Shown piece after piece: positions 9,433 through 16,607 of a DNA stretch of 64,000 nt. The stretch lies in assembly GCA_934100165.1 (NCBI GenBank), contig CAKOPN010000002.1, positions 124,001 to 188,000 on the forward strand. The letters run 5' to 3'. Position 1 is the first letter of the stretch; every line of letters begins with the position of its first letter. A program made the position numbers and the translations under genes. Source of the stretch: an uncultured Bacilli bacterium (GTDB lineage: Bacteria; Bacillota_I; Bacilli_A; RF39; UBA660). Under the pieces are notes generated by a model, which was given only the letters and a program-made list of their open reading frames with translations, did no database searches and was not told the origin of the DNA.

Positions 9433-9463
9433 AAAAAGCATTACTTTTAATAATGCTTTTTTT
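9433..9463 (+). terminator. Intrinsic terminator after the glycosidase gene
   Basis: Stem AAAAAGCATTA / TAATGCTTTTT with a 7-nt loop, ending in seven T. Confidence 0.85.
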
Positions 9464-9464
9464 A

Positions 9465-9493
9465 TTGTATTATTTGTGCCTAAATGTTATGAT
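9465..9493 (+). promoter_or_regulatory. Promoter of the VanY-like gene
   Basis: TTGTAT (9465-9470), 17 bp, TATGAT (9488-9493) with an extended TGT. It starts immediately downstream of the terminator. Confidence 0.6.
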
Positions 9494-9518
9494 ATCACTA
9501 TAGATAGGTGATTAGAAA

Positions 9519-10616
9519 ATGAAGAAAGTATATAGATTAAAAAAGAAAAATGTATATGTTTTATTGACGGTAACATTAGTGATTTTAGCAGTAATATTTT
9601 ATAAACCTTTTGTTAGTATTACATCACTTATGCGTCTTGATTACAGTTATAGTGAAGCTAAAAAAATATATAAAAGTGGTAAGACTAGCTTAATAAAGGA
9701 TAAGGGATATAACCAAGATATTATTAACTATATCGATTCTCCTTCGTTTAAAGATGAAAACATAGATACATATTATTTAATTAAATATTTTGATAACGAT
9801 AATTTTGTGGAACACGTTAATGCACTGATTTCTAAAGGGTATAGTAGTAAAAAAATTGATAAAATAAATAGTGTAAATGACGAAACTTTATACAGCGTTC
9901 TTGAAGAAAAATATGTTGAAAATATAGATAAATATTTAGAATACGATTTCTTTAAAAGTGCTAATCTTGAAAGATATTTGAATTACTTTAATGGTAATTA
10001 TAAAGATACGGTGGTTAAGGTTAATATTGGTCTTGATAAACCATATTATGAAGATAGCAATGTTGTTACCAATTTTAGTGATACAGTGTTAGTTAATAAG
10101 TATAACAAACTTGATAGTACATTTGTTCCTTCTAATCTTACTTTACTTGATAATTGTAGTAGTGGTGAACATTATTTAAGTGCTGATGCTAAAAAGGCTT
10201 ATGATGAACTTTGTAAAGTATCTTTAAATGACGACATGAAAATATCTGTTAATTCATCTTATAGAAGTTATGAAAGTCAAGAAGATGTTTATAACTATTA
10301 CTTAAAACTTTATGGTAAAAGTTATGTTGAAAAATATGTTGCAACTCCTGGATATTCTGAACATCAAACTGGTCTTTGCCTTGATGTAAAGTCTTTATCA
10401 TCTAATATATTTAGAAATTCTAAGGAATATGAATGGATGCTTAATAATGCTTATAAGTATGGATTTATACTTAGATATCCTAAGGGGAAAAATGATATCA
10501 CTGGGTACAGTAATGAAGAATGGCATTTTAGATATGTAGGAGTTGATATTGCTAAATATATATATGACAATGATATTACTTATGATGAGTATTATGCCAT
10601 GTTCATTGATAAATAG
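9519..10616 (+). CDS. VanY-type D-alanyl-D-alanine carboxypeptidase (peptidase M15B)
   Basis: The 365-aa protein has an N-terminal membrane helix (about 11-29), a roughly 170-residue alpha/beta linker and a C-terminal zinc D,D-carboxypeptidase domain. The zinc and catalytic residues are visible: His282 and Asp289 in SEHQTGLCLD, and His336 in EEWHFRYVG. It should trim the terminal D-Ala of peptidoglycan stem peptides outside the membrane. A second M15B protein is encoded at 26116, and both share an N-terminal motif (KVxVYVNIGLD-like). AGGTGATT precedes the ATG. Confidence 0.9.
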   Translation: MKKVYRLKKKNVYVLLTVTLVILAVIFYKPFVSITSLMRLDYSYSEAKKIYKSGKTSLIKDKGYNQDIINYIDSPSFKDENIDTYYLIKYFDNDNFVEHVNALISKGYSSKKIDKINSVNDETLYSVLEEKYVENIDKYLEYDFFKSANLERYLNYFNGNYKDTVVKVNIGLDKPYYEDSNVVTNFSDTVLVNKYNKLDSTFVPSNLTLLDNCSSGEHYLSADAKKAYDELCKVSLNDDMKISVNSSYRSYESQEDVYNYYLKLYGKSYVEKYVATPGYSEHQTGLCLDVKSLSSNIFRNSKEYEWMLNNAYKYGFILRYPKGKNDITGYSNEEWHFRYVGVDIAKYIYDNDITYDEYYAMFIDK

Positions 10617-10634
10617 ATGTGCTTATGCTATAAT
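10606..10634 (+). promoter_or_regulatory. Promoter of the esterase gene
   Basis: TTGATA (10606-10611) lies inside the end of the VanY gene; a 17-bp spacer leads to TATAAT (10629-10634) with an extended TGC. Near-consensus SigA promoter. Confidence 0.75.
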
Positions 10635-10659
10635 TTTTTTAGGTTAGAGGAGGATTGTT

Positions 10660-11892
10660 ATGTCTGTTGTTATAGATCAAGAACTAATAAGTTTTAAAAC
10701 TAAAGTTGAACCATCTCTTGGTAATATGAATAATACAAAATCTCTTTTAGTAAGTAAATTAACTAATTTATCAAATGCAGCTACTAGTGTTAAGTCTTCC
10801 ATTGATAATGTTTATAATAGTGAAAATAAGGCTTTAATTCTTTCTAAATTTGATGATATAAACTCTGTATATGCAAAGATTTCTTCTTCAGTGGATGGTG
10901 ATTTAGAAAATATACTTGGCAAGGCAGAAAGTTTGGTTTCATTAGTGTCACAACTTGAGACATTAAGAAATGAAATAGCAACAGATGAATATATTGTTGG
11001 ACATGCAGATAATTATAAAGCAAGTGAAGTTAGTGCAGCGCGTGCTAGTATAAATAGTAATACTTCGCAGTTTAATTCTAAACATCAGGAAGCACTTACT
11101 GCACTTTCAACTTTGAAGGGAATGGATGCCTCACTAGGTTTTACATCTTCTTCTGCAACTTCAACTGCTAGTGTTAGTAGCTATAATAATGGTCAAATTG
11201 TTGGAAGAACTTTTGAAAGACGAACTTTTGTGTCTTCAAAAGGTGTTAAGATGGATTATTATATTTACATCCCTAAATATGCAACAGATGTTAAAAAACT
11301 TCCTGTTCATGTTTATTTACATGGTGGTGGTGGAACTGGAGGCGTTAAGTATTCGTTACCTAAAATGATCAATAAGGGACTTGATGTTAATGGAATAGTT
11401 ATAAGCCCGCTTTCTACTAGTGGTCAGTGGCTTAATGAAGATCTTGAAGATGCAGTTGTAGAACTTACTCAACAAGTTGTAGAAAGTTATGATGCAGATT
11501 CTAATAGAATATCTTTAAGTGGACATAGTAATGGTGCTAATGGTGGTTATAGAATTCTTTCAAGATATCCTGACTATTTTTCAGCTTTTGTACCTATAAG
11601 TGGTCAGCCAAAGTATATGGTTACTGCCAAAGATCCTAATAGATGGACTGATATTAAAGATGTTCAAATTTGGGCTTTTCATAGTAAAAACGATAACTTT
11701 ATTGGTTACAAGTATCCATTATCAATTCTTGAACAAACAAAAGAAGAGGGACTTGATAACTTTGAACTTCATACATTTAATAGTGCCGGACATGATATAT
11801 ACTATAAAGTTTTTGGTGAAAAGTTTGAAAAAGATGGCAAAGAATGGAGCGTATTGGACTGGTGTTTTGCACAGTCTAAAAGCAATACTTAA
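10660..11892 (+). CDS. Alpha/beta-hydrolase esterase with long helical WXG/LXG-like N-terminal domain
   Basis: The 410-aa protein has two parts. Residues 1-160 are low-complexity amphipathic helix rich in Ser, Asn and Leu, with no signal peptide or membrane helix. A Ser/Thr-rich linker (about 160-180) joins them to an esterase domain resembling poly(3-hydroxybutyrate) depolymerase and feruloyl esterases. Catalytic residues are Ser290 (GHSNG), Asp345 (SKNDNF) and His378 (AGHD), with an HGGGG oxyanion loop at about 226-231. The N-terminal half resembles the export domains of WXG100/LXG substrates of type VII secretion, which also lack signal peptides. That link is inference; a cytoplasmic esterase is the simpler alternative. 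It has its own promoter and terminator. Confidence 0.8.
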   Translation: MSVVIDQELISFKTKVEPSLGNMNNTKSLLVSKLTNLSNAATSVKSSIDNVYNSENKALILSKFDDINSVYAKISSSVDGDLENILGKAESLVSLVSQLETLRNEIATDEYIVGHADNYKASEVSAARASINSNTSQFNSKHQEALTALSTLKGMDASLGFTSSSATSTASVSSYNNGQIVGRTFERRTFVSSKGVKMDYYIYIPKYATDVKKLPVHVYLHGGGGTGGVKYSLPKMINKGLDVNGIVISPLSTSGQWLNEDLEDAVVELTQQVVESYDADSNRISLSGHSNGANGGYRILSRYPDYFSAFVPISGQPKYMVTAKDPNRWTDIKDVQIWAFHSKNDNFIGYKYPLSILEQTKEEGLDNFELHTFNSAGHDIYYKVFGEKFEKDGKEWSVLDWCFAQSKSNT

Positions 11893-11909
11893 TAATTTAT
11901 GATTTTACT

Positions 11910-11936
11910 AAAAAGGAAAGTACTACTTTCCTTTTT
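11910..11936 (+). terminator. Intrinsic terminator after the esterase gene
   Basis: Twelve-base perfect stem (AAAAAGGAAAGT / ACTTTCCTTTTT) with a 3-nt loop; the 3' arm ends in T. Confidence 0.85.
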
Positions 11937-11949
11937 CCATAAAAGATAC

Positions 11950-11978
11950 TTGAAATTTTTTAGAAATGCATATATTAT
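11950..11978 (+). promoter_or_regulatory. Promoter of tRNA-Gln and gltX
   Basis: TTGAAA (11950-11955), 17 bp, TATTAT (11973-11978); the predicted start falls 5-8 nt before the mature tRNA. Confidence 0.6.
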
Positions 11979-11991
11979 TATATGTGTTGAT

Positions 11992-12066
11992 TGCCCCATA
12001 GCCAAGCGGTAAGGCGGGAGACTCTGAATCTCTTATGCGCTAGTTCGAATCTAGCTGGGGCAGCCA
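11992..12066 (+). tRNA. tRNA-Gln (anticodon CUG)
   Basis: The cloverleaf is clear. The acceptor TGCCCCA pairs with TGGGGCA, and the anticodon stem GGAGA/TCTCT encloses loop CTCTGAA (anticodon CTG). The T-loop is TTCGAAT, the discriminator is G and CCA is encoded. It decodes CAG. Only 30 nt and no terminator separate it from the gltX start, so tRNA and synthetase appear co-transcribed. Confidence 0.92.
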
Positions 12067-12096
12067 TTTTTATTAATGATAGAAAGTAGGGTTAAT

Positions 12097-13758
12097 ATGA
12101 CAAATAAAGAATTAGCAGATTTGATATATCCAAATATCACTAAAACACCGGAAGATTATGAAAAGATATATCCAGAAAGAAATTTAAAGGAAGGTGCAGT
12201 AGTATCTAGATTTGCACCAAGTCCAACTGGCTTTGTTCATATGGGAAGCTTACTTACTACTTTAATAGAAAGAAAGATCCCTGATGAAACTGATGGTGTA
12301 TTCTATCTAAGAATAGAAGATACAGATCAAAAAAGAAGTGTAGAAAATGGAATTCAAGGAATAGTTAATGACCTTAAGAATTTTGATATAAAAATAGATG
12401 AAGGTGTAGTTGGAGAAAATGAACAAATAGGTAACTATGGTCCATACATTCAAAGTCAAAGAAAAGAAATATATGAATGTTATGCAAAAAGCCTTATCGA
12501 AAGAGGACTTGCTTATCCATGCTTTTGTACACCAGAAGAAATAGAAGAAACAAGAAAAATTCAGGAACTAAATAAAGAGAGAATTGGTTATTATGGTTCT
12601 TTTGCAAAATGTAGAAATATGTCAAATGAAGAACGTGCTGAAAGAATTAAAAATGGAGAACATTATATTATTCGTTTAAAATCACCTGGTGATTATGAGA
12701 AAAAAGTAGTTTTTAATGATTTAGTACGTGGAAAAATAATTTTCCCAGAAAATGACCTTGATGTTGTACTAATCAAAAGTGATGGACTTCCTATATATCA
12801 TTTCGCACATGCTATTGATGACCACTTGATGAGAACAACTCATGTTTTACGTGGTGAAGAATGGGTTTCAAGTGTTCCTGTACATATTCAATTGTTTGAT
12901 ATTTTAGGATTCAAACTTCCACAGTATGCACATCTTGGACTTGTTATGAAAATAGATGAAGAAACAGGAGCTAAGAGAAAACTATCTAAAAGAAAAGATA
13001 AAGAAGCTGCTGTTAGCTATTATCATAATATGGGAATACCTGTTGAAGCTGTTAAACTTTATTTAATGACAATTGGTAATTCTAACTTTGAAGAATGGTT
13101 AAACCAAAATCCAAATGCTTCACTAAATGATTTTAAATTTAATTTTAAGAAAATGAGTGCTAGCGGATCTTTATTTGATCTTGAAAAATTAGTTAATATT
13201 TCTAGGAATTATATAAGTAGATTATCTAAAGAAGAAGTTTATGATAAAGAGATTGCTTGGGCAAAAGAATTTGATCCTGATTTTGCAGCACTACTTGAGA
13301 AACATAAAGAATATGCATTAGAAATGTTTAATATTGAAAGATGTCAAAAGAAACCAAGAAAAGACTATGCAAATTTCAAAGAAATTAAAAGCTATACTTG
13401 GTATATGTTTGATGAATTATTTACTGGAGATATAAGTTATGAATTTCAAGCAATAAATGATATGGAAGAAATAAAGAAAATTCTTAAATTATATTTAGAT
13501 AAATATTATAATGAAAATGATGATGAACAAACTTGGTTTGAAAGATTAAAAGATTTATCTATGGAACTAGGTTATGCAAGAGAAGTTAAAGAATATAAAG
13601 AAAATCCAGATAAATATAAAGGACATGTTGGTGATATAAGCATGGTATTAAGAGTTGCAATGACTTCTAAGGCAATGACACCTAACTTATATCAAATCAT
13701 GAAATTATTTGGAAAAGAAAGAGTTATTAAAAGACTTCATTTAGTTATTGATAAATAA
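12097..13758 (+). CDS. gltX: Glutamyl-tRNA synthetase (long clostridial-type)
   Basis: The 553-aa class I synthetase has FAPSPTGFVHMGS (HIGH motif, residues 39-51) and KLSKRKD (KMSKS motif). It charges tRNA-Glu and, in bacteria lacking GlnRS, mischarges tRNA-Gln for GatCAB amidation; whether this enzyme does so cannot be read here. The catalytic core is preceded by about 35 extra residues compared with standard bacterial GluRS, and total length exceeds the usual 470-490 aa, a form I know from Firmicutes. ATG 12097 is chosen over 12076 because GTAGGG at about 12086-12091 is correctly placed for it. It follows a tRNA-Gln gene. Confidence 0.93.
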   Translation: MTNKELADLIYPNITKTPEDYEKIYPERNLKEGAVVSRFAPSPTGFVHMGSLLTTLIERKIPDETDGVFYLRIEDTDQKRSVENGIQGIVNDLKNFDIKIDEGVVGENEQIGNYGPYIQSQRKEIYECYAKSLIERGLAYPCFCTPEEIEETRKIQELNKERIGYYGSFAKCRNMSNEERAERIKNGEHYIIRLKSPGDYEKKVVFNDLVRGKIIFPENDLDVVLIKSDGLPIYHFAHAIDDHLMRTTHVLRGEEWVSSVPVHIQLFDILGFKLPQYAHLGLVMKIDEETGAKRKLSKRKDKEAAVSYYHNMGIPVEAVKLYLMTIGNSNFEEWLNQNPNASLNDFKFNFKKMSASGSLFDLEKLVNISRNYISRLSKEEVYDKEIAWAKEFDPDFAALLEKHKEYALEMFNIERCQKKPRKDYANFKEIKSYTWYMFDELFTGDISYEFQAINDMEEIKKILKLYLDKYYNENDDEQTWFERLKDLSMELGYAREVKEYKENPDKYKGHVGDISMVLRVAMTSKAMTPNLYQIMKLFGKERVIKRLHLVIDK

Positions 13759-13764
13759 ATTATT

Positions 13765-13791
13765 AGTACTATTGCAAAATAGTACTTTTTT
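13765..13791 (+). terminator. gltX terminator
   Basis: Stem AGTACTATT / AATAGTACT with loop GCAA, then six T. Confidence 0.85.
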
Positions 13792-13825
13792 AGTATAATC
13801 ATTAAATCTTTGAATAGAATTTTTA

Positions 13826-13854
13826 TTGTATTATTTACTTTAACATGATATTAT
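13826..13854 (+). promoter_or_regulatory. Promoter of the GH25 gene
   Basis: TTGTAT (13826-13831), 17 bp, TATTAT (13849-13854) with an extended TGA. Confidence 0.55.
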
Positions 13855-13878
13855 GATTTTAAGAATAAGGTGATAATA

Positions 13879-15090
13879 GTGAACAATAAAAAAATCTTTA
13901 TTTGGGTTCTTTTTGTTATCTTTTTTATATTGTGCTTAATTTTAATTTTTGTATTAAGAAATAAAAAAACTTCCGCTGAAGATAAACCTATTACATCTTT
14001 AGTTCAGATTAAAGATTCTATTGAGGTTTATGATAATGTTAAATTATCTGACATTGTAAATATTACCAATGGAACATTAAAAAGTGATGATGAAATAGAT
14101 ACTAGTACTGTTCGTGATATGAAATTAACAGTTCATTATTATGACAATCGTGGTAAAGAAGCAAATTCATTATTTGATGTGTCTATTGTGGATACCCAAA
14201 GCCCTTATATAGGTCTTTCTAAAGTATATACACATGTTATTGGTAATGAGTTCAATCTTGAAGAAAATGTTATGTGTGGTGATAATTATACAGTTAAACC
14301 TAAATGTTATATCAAAGGTGATTATGACTTAAATAATGAGAAAAGTTATGATTTAACTTTTGTAGCGGAGGATGAAAGTGGTAATATTACCGAGAAAGAT
14401 TTTAAACTTAATGTCGTTAAAAAGAAAAATAGTTCTTCTTCAAGTTCTCCTAAAATTTCTTTTAATGAATTAAAAAAGAGAATTCCAAGTGGTTCTTCTA
14501 TGATGATTGATATATCAAAATGGCAAGAAAATGTTGACTGGAAAAAAGTAAAAGAAAGTGGCATAGATTATGTAATGCTTAGGGTAGGAATACAAAAAGG
14601 AATTGGTGGAGATTCTGTTATAGATAGCTATTTTGAGAAAAATGTAAAAGGTGCTTTAGAAAATGGTTTAAAAGTTGGAGTTTATTATTATTCATATGCC
14701 CAAAATACTTCTGAAGCCTATGAACAAGCTAAATGGGTTGTTGATAAAATTAAAGATTATAATATAGAACTTCCTGTAGCTTTTGACTGGGAATGCTTTA
14801 ATATGTTTAATAGCTTTAATATGAATTTTCATACGCTTAATGTAATTGCAGATTCTTTTCTAGAGGAAATAGAGAAAAGTGGATATAAATCTATTCTTTA
14901 TGGAAGTAAAAATTATTTAGAAAATGTTTGGACTTATTTAGATTATGATGTTTGGCTTGCTCATTATACAGAGAATACTACTTATGGAAAAGAGTATATT
15001 ATGTGGCAATTTACAAATATGGGATCTGTTCCCGGTGTAAATGGTGGCTGTGATGTTGGTATATATTACAATAATAAGGTTCAAGAATAA
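13879..15090 (+). CDS. Membrane-anchored GH25 lysozyme with Ig-like stalk
   Basis: The 403-aa protein has an N-terminal membrane helix (about 5-25), an Ig-like beta domain of the DUF5011 kind (about 40-180), a Ser/Lys linker and a GH25 muramidase domain (about 195-400). Catalytic acids are Asp211 (DISKW) and the DxE pair Asp303/Glu305 (FDWE); the C-terminus has the family WQF motif. It should cleave MurNAc-GlcNAc bonds of its own wall, tethered by its N-terminus. Start is GTG 13879, placed after AAGGTGAT; GTG 13870 would lie inside that SD. Confidence 0.9.
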   Translation: MNNKKIFIWVLFVIFFILCLILIFVLRNKKTSAEDKPITSLVQIKDSIEVYDNVKLSDIVNITNGTLKSDDEIDTSTVRDMKLTVHYYDNRGKEANSLFDVSIVDTQSPYIGLSKVYTHVIGNEFNLEENVMCGDNYTVKPKCYIKGDYDLNNEKSYDLTFVAEDESGNITEKDFKLNVVKKKNSSSSSSPKISFNELKKRIPSGSSMMIDISKWQENVDWKKVKESGIDYVMLRVGIQKGIGGDSVIDSYFEKNVKGALENGLKVGVYYYSYAQNTSEAYEQAKWVVDKIKDYNIELPVAFDWECFNMFNSFNMNFHTLNVIADSFLEEIEKSGYKSILYGSKNYLENVWTYLDYDVWLAHYTENTTYGKEYIMWQFTNMGSVPGVNGGCDVGIYYNNKVQE

Positions 15091-15105
15091 TTTGGTATAA
15101 ATATG

Positions 15106-15134
15106 TTGTCAAAACTTTGCTTTTATGCTAAAAT
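15106..15134 (+). promoter_or_regulatory. Promoter of tRNA-Glu
   Basis: TTGTCA (15106-15111), 17 bp, TAAAAT (15129-15134) with an extended TGC. TTGTCA recurs at 15142 without a matching -10. Confidence 0.65.
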
Positions 15135-15161
15135 TACTGTGTTGTCAAGTTATGATAACAT

Positions 15162-15238
15162 GGCTCGTTGGTGAAGTGGTTCAACACGCTGCCCTCTCAA
15201 GGCAGTATTCATGGGTCCGAACCCCATACGAGTCACCA
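15162..15238 (+). tRNA. tRNA-Glu (anticodon CUC)
   Basis: The acceptor GGCTCGT pairs with ACGAGTC (one G-U), and the anticodon stem CTGCC/GGCAG encloses CTCTCAA (anticodon CTC). The T-arm is GGGTCCGAACCCC, the discriminator is A and CCA is encoded. It decodes GAG. A terminator follows, so it is a monocistronic tRNA gene. Confidence 0.9.
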
Positions 15239-15249
15239 TTTTGATTTTG

Positions 15250-15275
15250 AACCAGTATGAGAAGCTGGTTTTTTT
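15250..15275 (+). terminator. tRNA-Glu terminator
   Basis: Stem AACCAG / CTGGTT with a 9-nt loop and seven T, running directly into TGATATAAT. Confidence 0.75.
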
Positions 15276-15283
15276 GATATAAT
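15275..15283 (+). promoter_or_regulatory. Extended -10 promoter for pgsA-like/ABC genes
   Basis: TGATATAAT begins at the last T of the tRNA terminator; no clear -35. Confidence 0.6.
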
Positions 15284-15312
15284 TAGAATATATTATATAA
15301 GAAGGAGTAAAG

Positions 15313-15903
15313 ATGTTAAAGTTTATCAAAGAAGGCTTATTAAAAATGTTTCAGGATTTATTTAGTAAGGACAAAAATAGAATTAGAAGTCAAATTCCTA
15401 ATCTACTTACTTTAGTAAGAGGTGTTTTGGCCCCGATATTTATTATCATTTCTTTGTGCATCGATTCACTTTTAATGACAATTATTGTTATTGCAATATC
15501 TGCACTAACTGATTCATTTGATGGCTGGTATGCAAGAAAATATGGTTATGTTAGTGAATTCGGTGCTCTTATTGACACGATATGTGACAAGTTTTTTATC
15601 TTTTGGATTATTTTGCCTATAATTAAGACTAAACCATTTTTATTCATGATAATTATTTTCTTAGAGTTTTGTATAAGTGTTATAAATGGAATACTAAAAT
15701 TAAGAGGAAAGAAAGTTAGTTCAAGTATAATGGGAAAAGTAAAGACAGGAGTTTTAGATACTAGTGTAGTTTTCTGTTATTTAAGCTTAGTTGTTGATAT
15801 CAATTCCTTATTCTTGGATGTTATTCTTTATATTTCAATTGGATTTCAAATAATGTCTATTTTAGGATACATAATAAATTTTGTTAGACAGGAGAGGGTA
15901 TAA
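15313..15903 (+). CDS. pgsA: CDP-alcohol phosphatidyltransferase (PgsA-like)
   Basis: The 196-aa polytopic membrane enzyme carries the signature DG-x2-AR-x8-G-x3-D-x3-D (DSFDGWYARKYGYVSEFGAL...DTICD), which binds Mg2+ and the CDP-alcohol. PgsA makes phosphatidylglycerophosphate from CDP-diacylglycerol and glycerol-3-phosphate; related enzymes with the same signature make cardiolipin or other phospholipids, so the substrate is not settled by sequence. GAAGGAG precedes ATG 15313. Its stop overlaps the ABC ATPase start by one base (TAATG), indicating translational coupling with an exporter. Confidence 0.8.
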   Translation: MLKFIKEGLLKMFQDLFSKDKNRIRSQIPNLLTLVRGVLAPIFIIISLCIDSLLMTIIVIAISALTDSFDGWYARKYGYVSEFGALIDTICDKFFIFWIILPIIKTKPFLFMIIIFLEFCISVINGILKLRGKKVSSSIMGKVKTGVLDTSVVFCYLSLVVDINSLFLDVILYISIGFQIMSILGYIINFVRQERV

Positions 15904-16604
15904 TGGCATATATTACTTTTAAAAATGTAGATAAAATATATAAAATGGGTGAAGTTGAAATAAAAGCTTTAGATAAGACTACTTTTGATGTCGAAAAAGG
16001 TGAGCTTGTTTGTATACTTGGTCCAAGTGGAGCAGGAAAGACTACTTGTTTAAATATTCTTGGAGGTATGGATACACTTACTAATGGTGAAGTTTCTGTG
16101 GATGGTAAAAGAGTAGATAAACTTAGTGAAAGAGAACTTACAAAATATAGAAGAAATGATATAGGTTTTGTTTTTCAGTTCTATAATTTAGTACAGAATT
16201 TAACTGTGCTTGAAAATGTAGAGTTAGCGGTTCAGCTTTGTAAAGATCATTTAAGTCCTGCTGAAATATTAAGTAAAGTTGGTTTACAACATAGACTATT
16301 TAATTTTCCGTCCCAATTATCTGGTGGAGAACAACAAAGAGTGGCTATTGCAAGAGCAGTTGCTAAGAATCCAAAAATATTATTATGTGATGAACCAACT
16401 GGTGCTTTAGATTATAAAACCGGAAAACAAATCTTAAAACTTTTACAAGATTTAGCAAGAAATGAAAAGATGACTGTAGTTATAATTACCCATAATTCTG
16501 CAATAAGTGAAATGGCTGATAAAATTATTAAATTTAAAAATGGTAGCGTTGAAGCAACAATTATGAATAACGAGCCAAAAAATATTGAAGACATTGAGTG
16601 GTAA
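15903..16604 (+). CDS. ABC transporter ATP-binding protein (LolD/MacB type)
   Basis: The 233-aa ABC ATPase has Walker A GPSGAGKTT, Q-loop FVFQFYNL, signature LSGGEQQRVAIARA, Walker B ILLCDEPTGALD and the switch His in ITHN. The DEPTGALD variant and the NLVQNLTVLENV stretch are typical of ATPases that pair with FtsX-type permeases (LolD, MacB, BceA, YxlF-like). It starts inside the previous gene's stop and is followed after 3 nt by its permease. No sensor kinase of the Bce kind is adjacent. Confidence 0.93.
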   Translation: MAYITFKNVDKIYKMGEVEIKALDKTTFDVEKGELVCILGPSGAGKTTCLNILGGMDTLTNGEVSVDGKRVDKLSERELTKYRRNDIGFVFQFYNLVQNLTVLENVELAVQLCKDHLSPAEILSKVGLQHRLFNFPSQLSGGEQQRVAIARAVAKNPKILLCDEPTGALDYKTGKQILKLLQDLARNEKMTVVIITHNSAISEMADKIIKFKNGSVEATIMNNEPKNIEDIEW

Positions 16605-16607
16605 AAT

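Noticed and set aside
11171..11902. Overlapping + frames within the esterase gene
   Set aside because: They are out-of-frame shadows; the esterase frame carries the full catalytic triad and an upstream promoter and SD.
13794..13799. TATAAT right after the gltX terminator as the GH25 promoter
   Set aside because: It is about 80 nt from the gene, has no extended TG, and a better -35/-10 pair lies at 13826-13854.
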